Shown here: one piece after another, positions 13,330-23,975 of the stretch
How positions within the stretch are numbered: position 1 is the stretch's first letter
How the letters are laid out: every line of letters starts with the position of its first letter
From: Campanula takesimana
Lineage: Eukaryota > Streptophyta > Magnoliopsida > Asterales > Campanulaceae
DNA length: 64,000 nt
Assembly: GCA_026119855.1 (NCBI GenBank)
Contig: JAOWBW010000301.1
Location: forward strand, 496,001-560,000
Direction of reading: 5' to 3'
Translations under genes and position numbers: made by a program
The notes under the pieces: model-generated
What the model was told of the DNA's origin: nothing
What the model saw: the letters and a program-made list of their open reading frames with translations, nothing else
Databases searched by the model: none

Positions 13330-13437
13330 GGGCGGTCGCCCAAAACCAGACTGGGCGGTCGCCCAAAACACTTTGTCCCAGACCAAACCTTTCAGTAGTT
13401 GTGGGTGGTCGCCCAAACCCATTCTGGGCGGTCGCCC
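13330..13437. repeat. Four-site GGGCGGTCGCCC cluster in A's LTR
   Basis: Near-palindromic 12-mers start at 13330, 13353, 13403 (GGGTGGTCGCCC) and 13426. That makes two pairs, each spaced 23 bp, with pair starts 73 bp apart. CpG-rich blocks stand out in AT-rich sequence. Function is unknown. The same layout is seen in elements E and I. Confidence 0.9.
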
Positions 13438-14233
13438 ATGAGCCAGACTCAAAATTCCCAAATTTCTCCTGCAAGCCAAATTTATCCGTCCCAAGCGTAC
13501 GAGTATAACTTACTAACACTTGAACTATTACCAAGAATGCAACAACCATCCCAAAACATTACTTTCAATTTAAATCATCATTCCTACACAAAAGGTGAAT
13601 ACTCCCTTTGTCCCAAAATTACAAGTATCACAAAAATTATCCAAATCACAAAATTAACAAGTACAAGTATCAAGTATAACATATATGACCATTTTAATAT
13701 TTAAAGGGGAATTAGTAACTTACCTATTTCCGGAAAAAGTATCGCAGAAATATGTTTTGATCGGGTAGAAATGACCTACTCAACGCCCTGATCATTTTTA
13801 TATAATTAGATTTTAAAACGGTGTAGTAAATAAAAAGATATAAATCGAAATAGGTTGAACTTACCTTTTTCTTCTTAATCCTAGGGAAGGAACGAAAGAA
13901 ATGAAGTATGCTGTAGTAAACACAGAGAGAGATGGAGAAGGGATAAACTTGTTTTAATAAAAATCTTTACCCATTTTCTTATTTTGGTCACTCGAGTTTC
14001 GTTTTTAACACTTAAGCCCCTAAAGTTATAATTTCACAAAAGACCCTAAAGTTTCAACTTAATCATTTAACTCCTTTAACCATTATTACTACTAACTAAG
14101 TAAATAACACAAATAATCATACAATATGTGCAAGTCATAAAATATGATGCAACACATAAAATGCACACATAAGTTCAAATTAAAATCCCAAAAAATATAA
14201 AATAAATAGGGACGGGTTTTTGGGGTCGTTACA

Positions 14234-14380
14234 AAATTGGACAAATGAATACATTATCTCAATGTTCTCATAGAGTAGAACACAAACCCACAAACAATTT
14301 TGTCATTCGACAAATTATTTATCACGGAAATAAATTATATTTCCTTCATATAATACAAAAATAAACTTATTTTTCCAACA
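14234..14380 (-). repeat. Truncated 3' LTR of element C
   Basis: Matches 19376-19522 and ends ATTTTTCCAACA. It is cut at 14234 by the insertion of A. Confidence 0.88.
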
Positions 14381-14393
14381 ATTCCCCACATGA
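14381..14393 (-). other. Polypurine tract of element C
   Basis: Minus-strand TCATGTGGGGAAT directly precedes the LTR start TGTTGGAAAA. Sequence from 14394 to about 14950 is 3' untranslated, with no gene seen. Confidence 0.75.
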
Positions 14394-14949
14394 AGGAAAT
14401 TATGAGGAATTTGGTGATAAAGTCCAACAGTTGAAAACCTTCATAGGATAGGTATGGGATTGCCCTTTGAACCTTCTCTTGTAGACGTATACTTAATCTA
14501 CTCGCTAATCAGTAGACGCGATGTCCTTGAACTGTCAGCTTTTTGTGTAGCCAGTCATATACGTTACACATGTATCTCCCTAACACAATTCAATTCTCAT
14601 AGTTCTGTCCATTTGTGGCCGTGGAACACAATGCCTGGTTCTGTAAGAGGGTCTAAGAATTGAGCCTCACACAATTCTCCTCGAAGCGGCCCCACTTCTC
14701 TCTCACATAGGTGATTCTTCTAAGTAACCTTGTTTACTCCATAAGAATCATTAAAAGCCATAGGCTTAACCTTATTCATCTCGGGATGTCACTTTTAGGA
14801 ATAGGTATGGGGTTAATCCCCACAGTGACGCTACAAGTCTTTTAACGGTTAGGTGGTCCCTTTTGAACCTAGATCTTGGGATCTCCAGTCAGCTAGGTTG
14901 GGTTTTCCGCCGTGGTTAACTTCTCAAGAGGCTTTAAACCCATTCCCCT

Positions 14950-15371
14950 TGTCGATCTCGCAACTACCTCTCTATTTAACCATTTGGTTAACGGATCCGT
15001 TTTATCATTTGACTTGACATAGTCAAATTAGTAGAGAGTCATTCTAATGGTTTATGTCTTCGACTTTCATGTCTAGACTTACCATTATACATATTGCTTT
15101 GTGCCTTACCAATTGCAGATTGACTGTCACAATGTATGCAGATTAGTGGCACTTGCTTTGTCTATCTTGGATTATCTTCTAAGAAATGGCGTAGCCATTC
15201 CGCTTCTTCCCCACATTTGTCCAAAGCTATAAACTCAGATTCCATCGTGGATCTGGCTATAACCATCTGTTTAGAAGATTTCCATGATGTAGCTGCACCT
15301 GCTAATGTGAATACAAATCCACTTGTAGACCTTGAGTCTTGATTGTATCTCAAGTACCTTAGTACTCTCAC
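14950..15371 (-). pseudogene. Copia RNase H / pol C-terminus of element C
   Basis: The minus frame 15371-15162 carries the copia RNase H core: DSRSTSGFVFTLAG, SWKSSKQ and ARSTMESEFIALDKCGEEAEWL, with the catalytic-type Glu in MESEF and the conserved Asp before STSG. Downstream, at about 15010-14950, the pol end-signature D-P-L-T-K is readable. The frame breaks after ED-N-P-R and the region between the two blocks is damaged. RT, integrase and protease, which should lie upstream, are not visible. Identification as Ty1/copia is firm; the gene is dead. Confidence 0.82.
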
Positions 15372-17189
15372 AATTCACTAGACTTCCAATAATTCTTGAG
15401 TGTTCAACTTGAAAAACAACATCAACTTTATTTTTTCAATAGATGTTGACTCATGAATATTAGGTTCGAGCCGTTGTAAAATTATCCTTGCTAATTTCTC
15501 AAGAATTATCCATTAGATTTCTTAGAAATTTTCACTTCAAGGATAACATCTGCTAAACCCATATCTCTTGACCTTTTCAAAACTTTTAAGAACTATATCA
15601 TAACTTGCTTAATGCAAATTCAGGAGTTCTTCTTGAAGTTTTAAATCCAACAGTCAAATTAGCAAACTTCTTTCAAGTTCAACATATCTTTGATAGATTT
15701 AATCAACACTATGACATTTCCATTCATGTCATTTTTGATTAATCCACTTTCTTTCATGGTAAAATCAAGCTTTGATGTCATTATTTTGTGCTTGTTTCAA
15801 GTCATCTAGTGACTTTACTAACTTGCACACTTTACTTTGATCTATTTCATTCAAAGTATCACTTTAATCCATTTCACTCAAAGTGTCACATTGATCTATT
15901 TCACTCAAAGTTTCATTTGTTCATTTTTCATGAACTTGACATCAGTACATGATTTCCATTTATTTCAATCTTGGTTTTATATATATTCAATGTTAATTAA
16001 TAATATATGACAACCCAATGAAAACTCATTACTTACATACTCCACCATCTTGTACGCAAATATCCATTTTGTTGATGTTGGACTTTTTACTTTGCGAACC
16101 ACCCCCACATTCACAAGTGTACGTAGGCCTACGTTTCCATACTTCATATGGAATTTACATTGATTTCTTGGGGTAACCTATTCAATAGGTATTTAATTTC
16201 CCAAAGTAGACTCACTCCCCACATTTTGGGTTAGTCCTAAATATAACAATAGTGCTATTAGTTCTTTCATCAACACCAATTGATATTAGTTTACAAGGTG
16301 GATATTGTGTACAAACACATGTTATATACACACTATAAGCATTAGTGTTTCATCCTAATTATCTCATTTAAAGCTGGTTTCCAACTTCTTCATTCAATGA
16401 GACAATGCTTATTACATATAACAATAACATTGTTATCATGACCATGTGTTTGAACAATCTATCACTATACTTAACTTGTGAAGATATAGTTCAACACACA
16501 TTTCACATCTTGTTGAATCCCTTTTTGAATAAGTGAATGTGATCCAACTGAAGAGACTTATTCTCATTATTGATCACTAAATCAACCCATCGGTTGATAC
16601 AATTTTTATTTCATTTATTCAAATCATGAATATTATCCTTAATGACACCCACTGTTGTCAAGAAAGATATATGCATGACTTAATTTTGGCTTTTCAAACA
16701 AGCTTGACTTTTCAAACAAGCTTGACTTTTCAAACAAGTTTGACGCTTCAAACAAGTTTGACGCTTCAAACAAGCTTGTCTTTCGCACAAATTCGATTTT
16801 TCAGACAAATTTTGACTTTTCAAGTAAATTTGGCATACTTTGTCTTTGCCATAAGCATTTTGGTATGCTCTACCAAATTTGCTTTTTCTATAAGAAGTGT
16901 TAACAACTTCTTCTCTGAAACTCTATTCTCTTTCCAACACGAAGATGAATAGCAAGCATCTCAATATTTCACTTAACACCATCCATTCGGCATGAATTTC
17001 ATGAAAGACAATTTCAACTCTTCCATTTGACTTTTTACGGTCTATGAAGTCAAATATTTAAAACAAGGAAACGGCTTACAATTAATCATTGTACCCGCAT
17101 TCTCAATTTTATTGTTATAGTCGAAAGACTCCCACAATTCTTTTGCTATTCATTTTCTCTCTAAACACTATAAAGAGAATTAGAGAGCT
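15372..17189 (-). other. Unassigned middle of element C with coding-like repeats
   Basis: This should hold protease-integrase-RT but is about 1.8 kb and shows none of their motifs. On the minus strand it has short coding-like repeats: a 27-28-bp repeat, three copies at 15836-15920, reading DTLSEIDQ-type octapeptides, and an 18-bp repeat at 16690-16785 reading SSLFEK/ASNLFEA. Stops and shifts lie between them. A 108-codon plus frame at 16626-16952 is the antisense of the second repeat. It could be a captured coiled-coil sequence or a gag spacer; I do not recognise it. Confidence 0.45.
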
Positions 17190-17618
17190 CATTAAGAACA
17201 TAGTTCTTGCAAATGAATTCCCCATGCTTCCATGATAAAGGCAAAAGAAATCTACATGCTTCAACCGCATTCATGGCTTAAAACATCCATCTCATTTCCA
17301 CCAAACTTTGTAGGATCTTCATTAAAAAACTCATTAAATTCAAGGTGGTCAAATAAAACATCTTTTGTTACCAACACATAGGTCGAGGCCAACAAAATTT
17401 TCTAACTTCTCACTAACGTGAGTCAAGTACAAGGAACAACCACATTCCTTAAAATTTGTCTCCACAAAAGGAGTCGTTCCCAATACTTTGGCTTTAATTT
17501 GAAACAAAATTATTACTTTGTTGTTACAACTATAACTCTCTTCCTCATTTAGAGAATTTTCTACAAAATAAATTGTTAATTCAATAGGAGAATTCACACA
17601 ATTTATTTCTTGTAACAA
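17190..17618 (-). pseudogene. Copia gag remnant of element C
   Basis: An 89-codon minus frame (17618-17349) contains TPFVETNFKEC followed by EKLENFVGLDLCVGNKRC. The second part resembles the K-P-x-K-F-x-G-L-x-F-K-R-W block near the N-terminus of plant copia gag proteins, with a local frame slip. The next about 150 bases toward 17190 continue in another frame. A zinc knuckle was not found. The call rests on one motif plus position downstream of the leader. Confidence 0.55.
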
Positions 17619-18487
17619 CTATTATAAACCTCATGATTTTTTAATAAAATTTTAATTAGAGGTCAACTTATTCCAAACTTTAAAGGTCTCATCTTGGAGT
17701 ACCTCAGAATTAGAGAAAATTAATTTCTCATTCACAAAATGCACAAATTCTTTAGAAGCCCTTCATCTAAATATTTGTGTCATTTCCCATCATCAATAAC
17801 AATAGGATTTAACAACTTTTTTCAAGAAGTCCTATTGGTTTTATCTTTATGACTTTTTGTCACTATTAACAATAATAGGCTTTAACAAATTCTTTCAAGA
17901 AGCCTTATTATGTTAATCTTTTGTAACCTTTGTCACCGTTGACCATAATAGGTTTTAACAACTTCTTTCAAGAAGCCCTATTATCTTTGTCAAAGTAACG
18001 TTAAAGACTTAATCTTTCAACGTTCTTAGTTCCAACAAACATTCTAATATCTTCAATATGATTCATACGAACCATAATAGATGTATAACCACTTCCTGAG
18101 GCATAGCCACTATTGTTTCATAGTTGATGTCATGAACATCAAATTAAAGCAAACTGTTACAAAAATAATCTGCTATTTTGCGAATTTTTTAATATCCTTC
18201 TCTGTATATTAGAATCCAATCGCCACCGTTCAGATTTTCTTCTATGAGTCCTAAACATGTAAAAAAAATTCAGAACGATCTAACGGTTAACGAAGCGGGA
18301 AATTCCATTTTACCACAGCTGGTCATGAAAAACAGTGCTGGAAATCTGCTTCTTTTCCACCGTTTTTCCGTCCCTTTCCAATATTCTCTCCAATAGCCAC
18401 CACGCCACAAGAATATTTTAATCTGCAATTCTTTCTCACAAATGAAATTAGTATGTTGTCCTGTAATCCGTTCCCTCTTGCAGAAGG
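17619..18487 (-). other. Leader of element C with three hairpin repeats
   Basis: Non-coding, AT-rich. A 73-bp unit repeats three times from about 17800, 17873 and 17946 to 17985. Each unit has an inverted repeat of the type AATAGG-TTTAAC...TTCAAGAAG-CCTATT that would fold as an RNA hairpin. The rest shows no further structure. Confidence 0.65.
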
Positions 18488-18641
18488 AATAAGTCTTAAG
18501 ATTGTTAGGAAAATTCTACAAAAAAAAACTCGAATTACAGAATAAATGATAAATAAATAAATTTGAGAATGAATAAACAGAAACTAAACTGAATGTTTTG
18601 TGCTGAGCCGTGTGTTGAACACACTGTCCTTAAGACTTATT
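18488..18641 (-). other. 13-nt complement between C's U5 and its primer-site position
   Basis: AATAAGTCTTAAG at 18488-18500, starting two bases beyond the LTR end on the minus strand, is the exact reverse complement of 18629-18641 inside the LTR. No TGGTATCAGAGC site adjoins this LTR. The pairing could be a U5-leader stem or mark a non-standard primer site. Confidence 0.55.
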
Positions 18642-19522
18642 CGCCCCTTCACCGTGAGTGCTTGAGGTTGTCGTCGGACGCTAGTCTCCAAGGATAACTC
18701 GCACGAACCGGATGCTTCCCTGCACTAAGAGACTCCGGCGAATTGAGGTTGTGCCTGGACAATATCACCACTGATGCCAATGCAGGAGGCCAAAGGAGGA
18801 ATGAACAAAAATGCAACAAAGAAAGATGCTGTGGATATTCCTGGAAAAATGTGTTTCTTTCTGTGTTATGTTTCTCTCCTGAATTGCTTGCTTCTTCAAC
18901 TGGTTTGCAGCTCTATTTATACAAGTTCAAGAGCTTGTACATAAACCAAAATTAATTAACAAAAGGATAAAATTAATCCTTTAATTAATTCTGATAAGAT
19001 AAGGCAAAACCCTTGACTTGGCATTCCAGTTCATATGATGGGATGAATCTGATTTTTGACAAAAACTTTTGATTGAAAAACAAAAATTAATTGCAAAAGG
19101 TGAGCTAGCACGGACAAGCCAAATTGGTGCTACATTCGTGTCCGCAAGTCGCGTGCACACATGAGTTCGATGGTCCCAAGCCAATTTGGGTCCATGATTT
19201 GCACCCCCCTGCGCGCGAGAGAGAACCTCTATGCCATACAAGCTTGAACACTACTAAAGTGCCCAAGCCTTTATACTAGCTTCCTTTCACATTTCTTTCC
19301 AATGTGGGATAAAACACAATATCCCCATTTCAACCCATCAACTTCAAGCCTGTGTATCTCATTCATCCCAACACCAAATTGGATAAATGAATACATTATC
19401 TCAATGTTCTCATGGAGTAGAACACAAACCCACAAACAATTTTGTCATTCGAAAAATTATTTATCACGGAAATAAATCATATTTCCTTCACATAATACAA
19501 AAATACACTTATTTTTCCAACA
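18503..19522 (-). repeat. 5' LTR of element C (1020 bp)
   Basis: Termini are near-inverted: TGTTAGGAAAA at 18503 and TTTTTCCAACA ending at 19522. A minus-strand TATAAATA lies at 18921-18914, a plausible promoter. The left end is inferred from termini only, because the other LTR copy does not reach it. Confidence 0.75.
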
Positions 19523-19869
19523 ATTCTTTCTCCTTTTAGGGTTTTAGTTATTTATGTGACTATAAATACAACCCTTCCCCTAGCATAATAATTAACTTGT
19601 AAACTTGTCAACTAGAGAGTAGTTCAAGATGCTCAAGAAGTTGGACAGAAGTTCCAAATCTATAATTCTAGATCTAGAGTTTGGACAGTCAAGAAGTATT
19701 GTGATCAATAATTCGTGCAACTAGATTAGTGTGATTTGTATCTATGATCTCCATACTAATAATATATCCTCCCTCTGCCTGTGGATGTAGCCAAATTGGT
19801 GAACCACGTAAATATGTGTTCTTATGATTACTTTACTTTTCTCATCAAGTCTTGTTAATTGCTCTAACA
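19523..19869 (+). repeat. D array LTR 1, 3' part
   Basis: Matches the last about 350 bp of the other D LTRs. TATAAATA is at 19561. The front part was separated by the insertion of C. Confidence 0.88.
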
Positions 19870-20750
19870 AGTGGTATCATAGCTCTGGTAACAAGTGTCA
19901 CCAGAGTTTTGGTTCGTGGTTAGAGATTCAGGGATTCCGCTGCAGAAAAACGAGAAGATGGGTCAAGGATCAGAATCGATCGACAAGTTCAACGGGAGGA
20001 ATATTTATTAGTCTCTGGCAGATCAAGATGAGTTCACGTGCATCGAACGGGAAGTTCGTGTGCAGAAAACATGTATTGCACAGCGAATGTGCAGCTCGTA
20101 TGCAGAAAATGTGCATTGCACGTGCAATGTTCGTGCAGAAATTTGGTGTCTAGGTTGGACACAGATCAAGACAGAAGCCGTGTTGAAAAAACAAGGCTTA
20201 TTGACACCCTCATGGCAAGTAGATTTAGCACAAACAGCCAGTCAGTAAGAATAGTTGCGGAAGGCAGCAAGGGTTCTAGCAACAAGAAGATTTCTAAAAA
20301 ATCTTCTAGCAAGAGGGGCTCGAGACCTGATGAAGTTTATAATTTCTACAAGAAGGGGAGGGGAAGCGAGAAAGTGATGGATTCTTTAAAAGAGAAGGCG
20401 CATACACAAAACATCATGGGTCTTGGTGATGATGTTCTCGTAGAGGTTGCTATGGGAAATAGTGACAGCGGTAAAGATTTTGCACTAGTAATGGAAGAAG
20501 GCTCATGGAGCGAGGATGAGTGGCTTCTAGACTCAAAGCTAGAGCAGAGTAGGATGGCTGATAGGTGGAGCCAGTTACTAGAGTTGAGGTTGAACGGGCA
20601 TATGATCCACATTCGGTTGGTCAACATCTACAGAATGGCGGAGGGGGAGAGATATGTTACGATGCAAAGGATGCGTCTCAAGGTGGAGTTGTGTCACTGT
20701 TTCGTAGATCTGGATTATTGATAGGGGAGATTCAAAGTCAAGGTGGAGAT
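19870..20750 (+). pseudogene. D internal region 1: gag-derived frame with GTGCA minisatellite
   Basis: The primer site TGGTATCATAGC at 19872 has one mismatch to the initiator-Met type. A gag start reads IDKFNGRNI, then after a stop/frame slip SLWQIKM, the N-terminal block of plant copia gag. A GTGCA-rich minisatellite (about 20032-20140) follows. A long frame (20038-20721) then runs into a region resembling the gag-protease junction: RPDEVYNFYKKGRG (a degraded zinc-knuckle region without its Cys/His set) and EDEWLLDSKLE, where a copia protease would read W-x-L-D-S/T-G/A. Integrase, RT and RNase H are absent. It is non-autonomous. Confidence 0.75.
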
Positions 20751-21410
20751 TGTTGGGAATATGCCTTTGAATCAATATGCGTATTGGTTAAGGATAGATC
20801 CGCAATAAGTTCGGTAAATCCTGGGACTGAGAATTTTGAATTCCTTTTGGAAAGGGATTAAGGATTTATTCAAGAATAAGGATTGTGGTGTCCTTATGAG
20901 AATAGAATTGCTTTATCTCTAAGATAAAGGAAATCCTTTTGATACAAGGGTTAAGGTTTAATTAGGTTTTTTATTGGTACAAGGAATTGTTCAAGAATTA
21001 GGAAAGTTGTTTCCTAATGAGAATGTAATTACTTTGTACACAAGAAATAGGATTCCTTCTCCTTTCAGGGTTTTAGTTATTTATGTGACTATAAATACAA
21101 CCCTTCCCCTAGCATAATAATTAACTTGTAAACTTGTCAACTAGAGCTTGAACTAGAGAGTAGTTCAAGATGCTCAAGAAGTTGGACAGAAGTTCCAAAT
21201 CTATAATTCTAGATTTAGGGTTTGCACAGTCAAGAATTATTGTGATCAATAATTCGTGCAACTAGATTAGTGTGATTTGTATTTGTGATCTCCATATTAA
21301 TAATATATTCACCCTCCACCCGTGGACGTAGCTAAATTGGTGAACCACGTAAATATATGTTCTTGTGATTACTTTACTTTTCTCATCAAGTCTTATTAAT
21401 TGCTCTAACA
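20751..21410 (+). repeat. D array LTR 2 (660 bp)
   Basis: Complete: starts after AAGGTGGAGAT, ends CTCTAACA before the primer site. TATAAATA at 21090. Confidence 0.92.
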
Positions 21411-22345
21411 AGTGGTATCAGAGCTCTTGTAACAAGTGTCACCAGAGTTTTGGTTCGTGGTTAGAGATTCAGGGATTCTACTGCAGAAAAACGAGAAGAT
21501 GGGTCAAGGATCAGAATCAATCGACAAGTTCAACGGGAGGAATATTTATTAGTCTCTTGAAGATCAAGATGAGTTCACGTGCAGCGAATGTGCAGAAATG
21601 TGCATTGCACGTGCAACGAACATGCATTACACGTGCAGCGAATGTGCAGCTCGTTTGTAGAAAATGTGCATTGCATGTGCAGCGAACGTGCAGCTCATGT
21701 GCAGAAAACGTGCACTGCACGTGCAACGTGCAGAAATTTGGTGTCTATGTTGGACACATATCAAGACAGAAGCCGTGTTAAAAAAACAAGGCTTATTGAC
21801 ACACTCATGGCAAGTAGATTTAGCACAGACAGCCCATCAGGAATAGTTACGGAAGGCAACAAGGGTTCTAGCAAAAAGAAGAATTCTCAAAAACCTTCTA
21901 GCAAGAGGGGCTCGAGACCTGATAAAGTTTGTAATTTCTACAAGAAGGGGAGGGGAAGTGAGAAAGTGATGGATTCTCTAGAGGAGAAGGCGCATTCACA
22001 AATCATCATGGGTCTTGTGATGATGTTCTCGTAGAGGTTGCTATGGGAAATAGTGACAGCGGTGAAGATTTTTCTCTAGTAGTGGAAGAAGGCTCATGGG
22101 GCGAGAATGAGTGACTTCTAGACTCAAATCTAGAGCAGAGTAGGATGGTTGAGAAACAGTTGGAACCAGTTACTACAGTTGAGGTTGAACGGGCAGATGA
22201 TCTACAATCGGTAGGTCAACATCCACAGAATGGCGGAGGGGGAGAGATATGTTATAATGCGAAGGATGCTGCTCAATGTGGAGTTGTGTCAGTGTTTCAT
22301 AGATCTGGATTATTTATAGGGGAGATTCAAAGTCAATGTGGAGAT
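21411..22345 (+). pseudogene. D internal region 2
   Basis: Primer site TGGTATCAGAGC at 21413. Same plan as unit 1, but the minisatellite is longer (about 21570-21735) and the frame is split: 21579-22034 covers the repeat through the SRPDKVCNFYKKGRG block, and 22145-22456 covers the tail reading GQHPQNGGGGEICY. It has a stop (TGA) where unit 3 reads EWLL. The tail frame runs on into the next LTR, so its end is not meaningful. Confidence 0.72.
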
Positions 22346-22996
22346 TGTTGGGAATATGCCTTTGAATCAATATGCGTATTGGTTAAGGATAAATCCGCAA
22401 TAAGTTTGGTAAGTCCTAGGACTGAGAATTGTGAATTCCTTTTGGAAAGGGATTAAGGATTTATTCAAGAATAAGGATTGTGGTGTCCTTGTGAGAATAT
22501 AATTTCTTTATCACGAAGAAAAAGGAAATCCTTTTGATACAAGGATTAAGGTTTAATTAGGTTTCCTATTGGTACAAGGTATTGTTCTAGAATTAGGAAA
22601 GTTGTTTCCTAATGAGAACACAATTACTTTTTTCACAAGAAATACTCCTTTTAGTGTTTCTGTTATTTATGTGACTATAAATACAACCCTTCCCCTAGCA
22701 TAATAATTAACTTGTAAACTTGTCAACTAGAGCTAGAACTAGAGAGTAGTTCAAGATGCTCAAGAAGTTGGAAAGAAGTTCCAAATTTATAATTCTACAT
22801 CTAGGGTTTGCACATTCAAGAATTATTGTGATCAATAATTCGTGCAACTAGATTAGTGTGATTTGTATCTGTGATCTCCATATTAATAATATATTCTCCC
22901 TACGCCCGTGGACGTAGCCAAATTGGTGAACCACGTAAATATGTGTTCTTGTGATTGCTTTATTTTTCTCATCAACTCTTGTTAATTGCTCTAACA
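22346..22996 (+). repeat. D array LTR 3 (651 bp)
   Basis: Complete. TATAAATA at 22676. Confidence 0.92.
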
Positions 22997-23885
22997 AGTG
23001 GTATCAGAGCTCTTGTAATAAGTGTCACCAGAGTTTTGGTTCGTGGTTAGAGATTCAGGGATTCCGCTGTAGAAAAGCAAGAAGATGGGTCAAGGATCAG
23101 AATCGATTGACAAGTTCAATGGGAGGAATATTTATTAGTCTCTGGCAGATCAAGATGAGTTCACGTGCAGTGAACGTGCAGCTCGTGTGCAGAAAACGTG
23201 TATTGCACATGCATCGAACGTGCAGCTCGTGTGCAGAGAATGTGCATTGCACGTGCAACGTCCGTGTAGAAATTTGGTGTCTAGGTTGGACACAGATCAA
23301 GGCAGAAGCCGTGTTGAAAAAACAAGGCTTATTGACACCTTCATGGCAAGTAGATTTAGCACAAACAGCCAGTCAGTAGGAATAGTTGCGGAAGGCAGCA
23401 AGGGTTCTAGCAAGAAGAAGAATTCTCAAAAATATTCTAGCAAGAGGGGCTCGAGACCTGATGAAGTTTGTAATTTCTACAAGAAGGGGAGGGGAAGTGA
23501 GAAAGTGATGGATTCTCTAGAAGAGAAGGCGCATACACAAATCATCATGGGTCTTGGTGATGATGTTCTCGTAGAGGTTACTATGGGAAATAGTGACAAC
23601 GGTGAAGATTTTGCTCTAGTAATGGAAGAAGGCTCATGGCGGGAGGATGAGTGGCTTCTAGACTCAAAGCTAGAGCAGAGTAGGATGGATGAGAAACAAG
23701 TGGAGCCAATTACTATAGTTGAGGTTAAATGGGAAGATGATCCACAGTCGGTAGGTCAACATCCACAGAATGGCGGAGGGGGAGAGATATGTTATGATGC
23801 GAGTGATGCGGCTCAAGGTGGAGTTGTGTCAGTGTTACGTAGATCTGGATTATTGATAGGGGAGATTCAAAGTCAAGGTGGAGAT
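22997..23885 (+). pseudogene. D internal region 3 (longest open frame)
   Basis: Primer site at 22999. The frame 23187-24011 (274 codons) passes through the minisatellite, SKRGSRPDEVCNFYKKGRG, DDVLVEVTMGNSDNGEDFAL and WREDEWLLDSKLE, then across the PPT into LTR 4 and 35 bases into element E. It is the best-preserved copy. Its similarity to copia gag-protease sequence is in the spacing and in W-L-L-D-S; no active-site Gly follows. The protein has no visible catalytic domain. Whether it is translated is unknown. Confidence 0.72.
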
Positions 23886-23975
23886 TGTTGGGAATATGCC
23901 TTTAAATCAATATGCGTATTGGTTAAGGATAGATCCGCAATAAGTTCGGTAAATCCTGGGATTGAGAATTGTGAA

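Larger units (their letters stand above)
1..14233 (-). mobile_element. Ty3/gypsy LTR retrotransposon A (Tekay-like), minus strand, split by element B
   Basis: Read on the minus strand: 5' LTR (14233-12063), initiator-Met-type primer site, short gag, protease, decayed pol, polypurine tract, 3' LTR (448-1, cut by the window edge). The right LTR's outer 448 bp match positions 1-448 with about nine substitutions and no gaps. A copia element (2189-10236) interrupts the internal region. LTR ends (TGTAACGACC...GCGACA) and the two-knuckle gag tail resemble element E, so both probably belong to one chromovirus-type (Tekay/Del-like) lineage; that assignment is inference. It lies inside element C's 3' LTR: the flank AAATT also occurs at the matching point of C's 5' LTR (19376-19380). 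The other flank is outside the window. Confidence 0.85.
12063..14233 (-). repeat. 5' LTR of element A (2171 bp)
   Basis: Minus-strand ends TGTAACGACCCC...GGCGCGACA. Parts of its middle (around 13080-13100) match E's LTR (around 25150). It contains a 77-bp tandem duplication and a four-site GGGCGGTCGCCC cluster. No protein-coding content is recognised. Confidence 0.92.
14234..19522 (-). mobile_element. Ty1/copia LTR retrotransposon C (degenerate), minus strand
   Basis: 5' LTR 18503-19522, leader, gag remnant, unusual middle, copia RNase H, purine tract, and the first 147 bp of a 3' LTR (14380-14234) cut by element A. The two LTR fragments differ at about six of 145 positions, older than A or B as nesting requires. 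It interrupts the LTR of array D just after 19522. Confidence 0.82.

Noticed and set aside
20346..20627. 93-codon minus frame in D unit 1
   Set aside because: Antisense shadow of the gag-like plus frame; not conserved in the other units.
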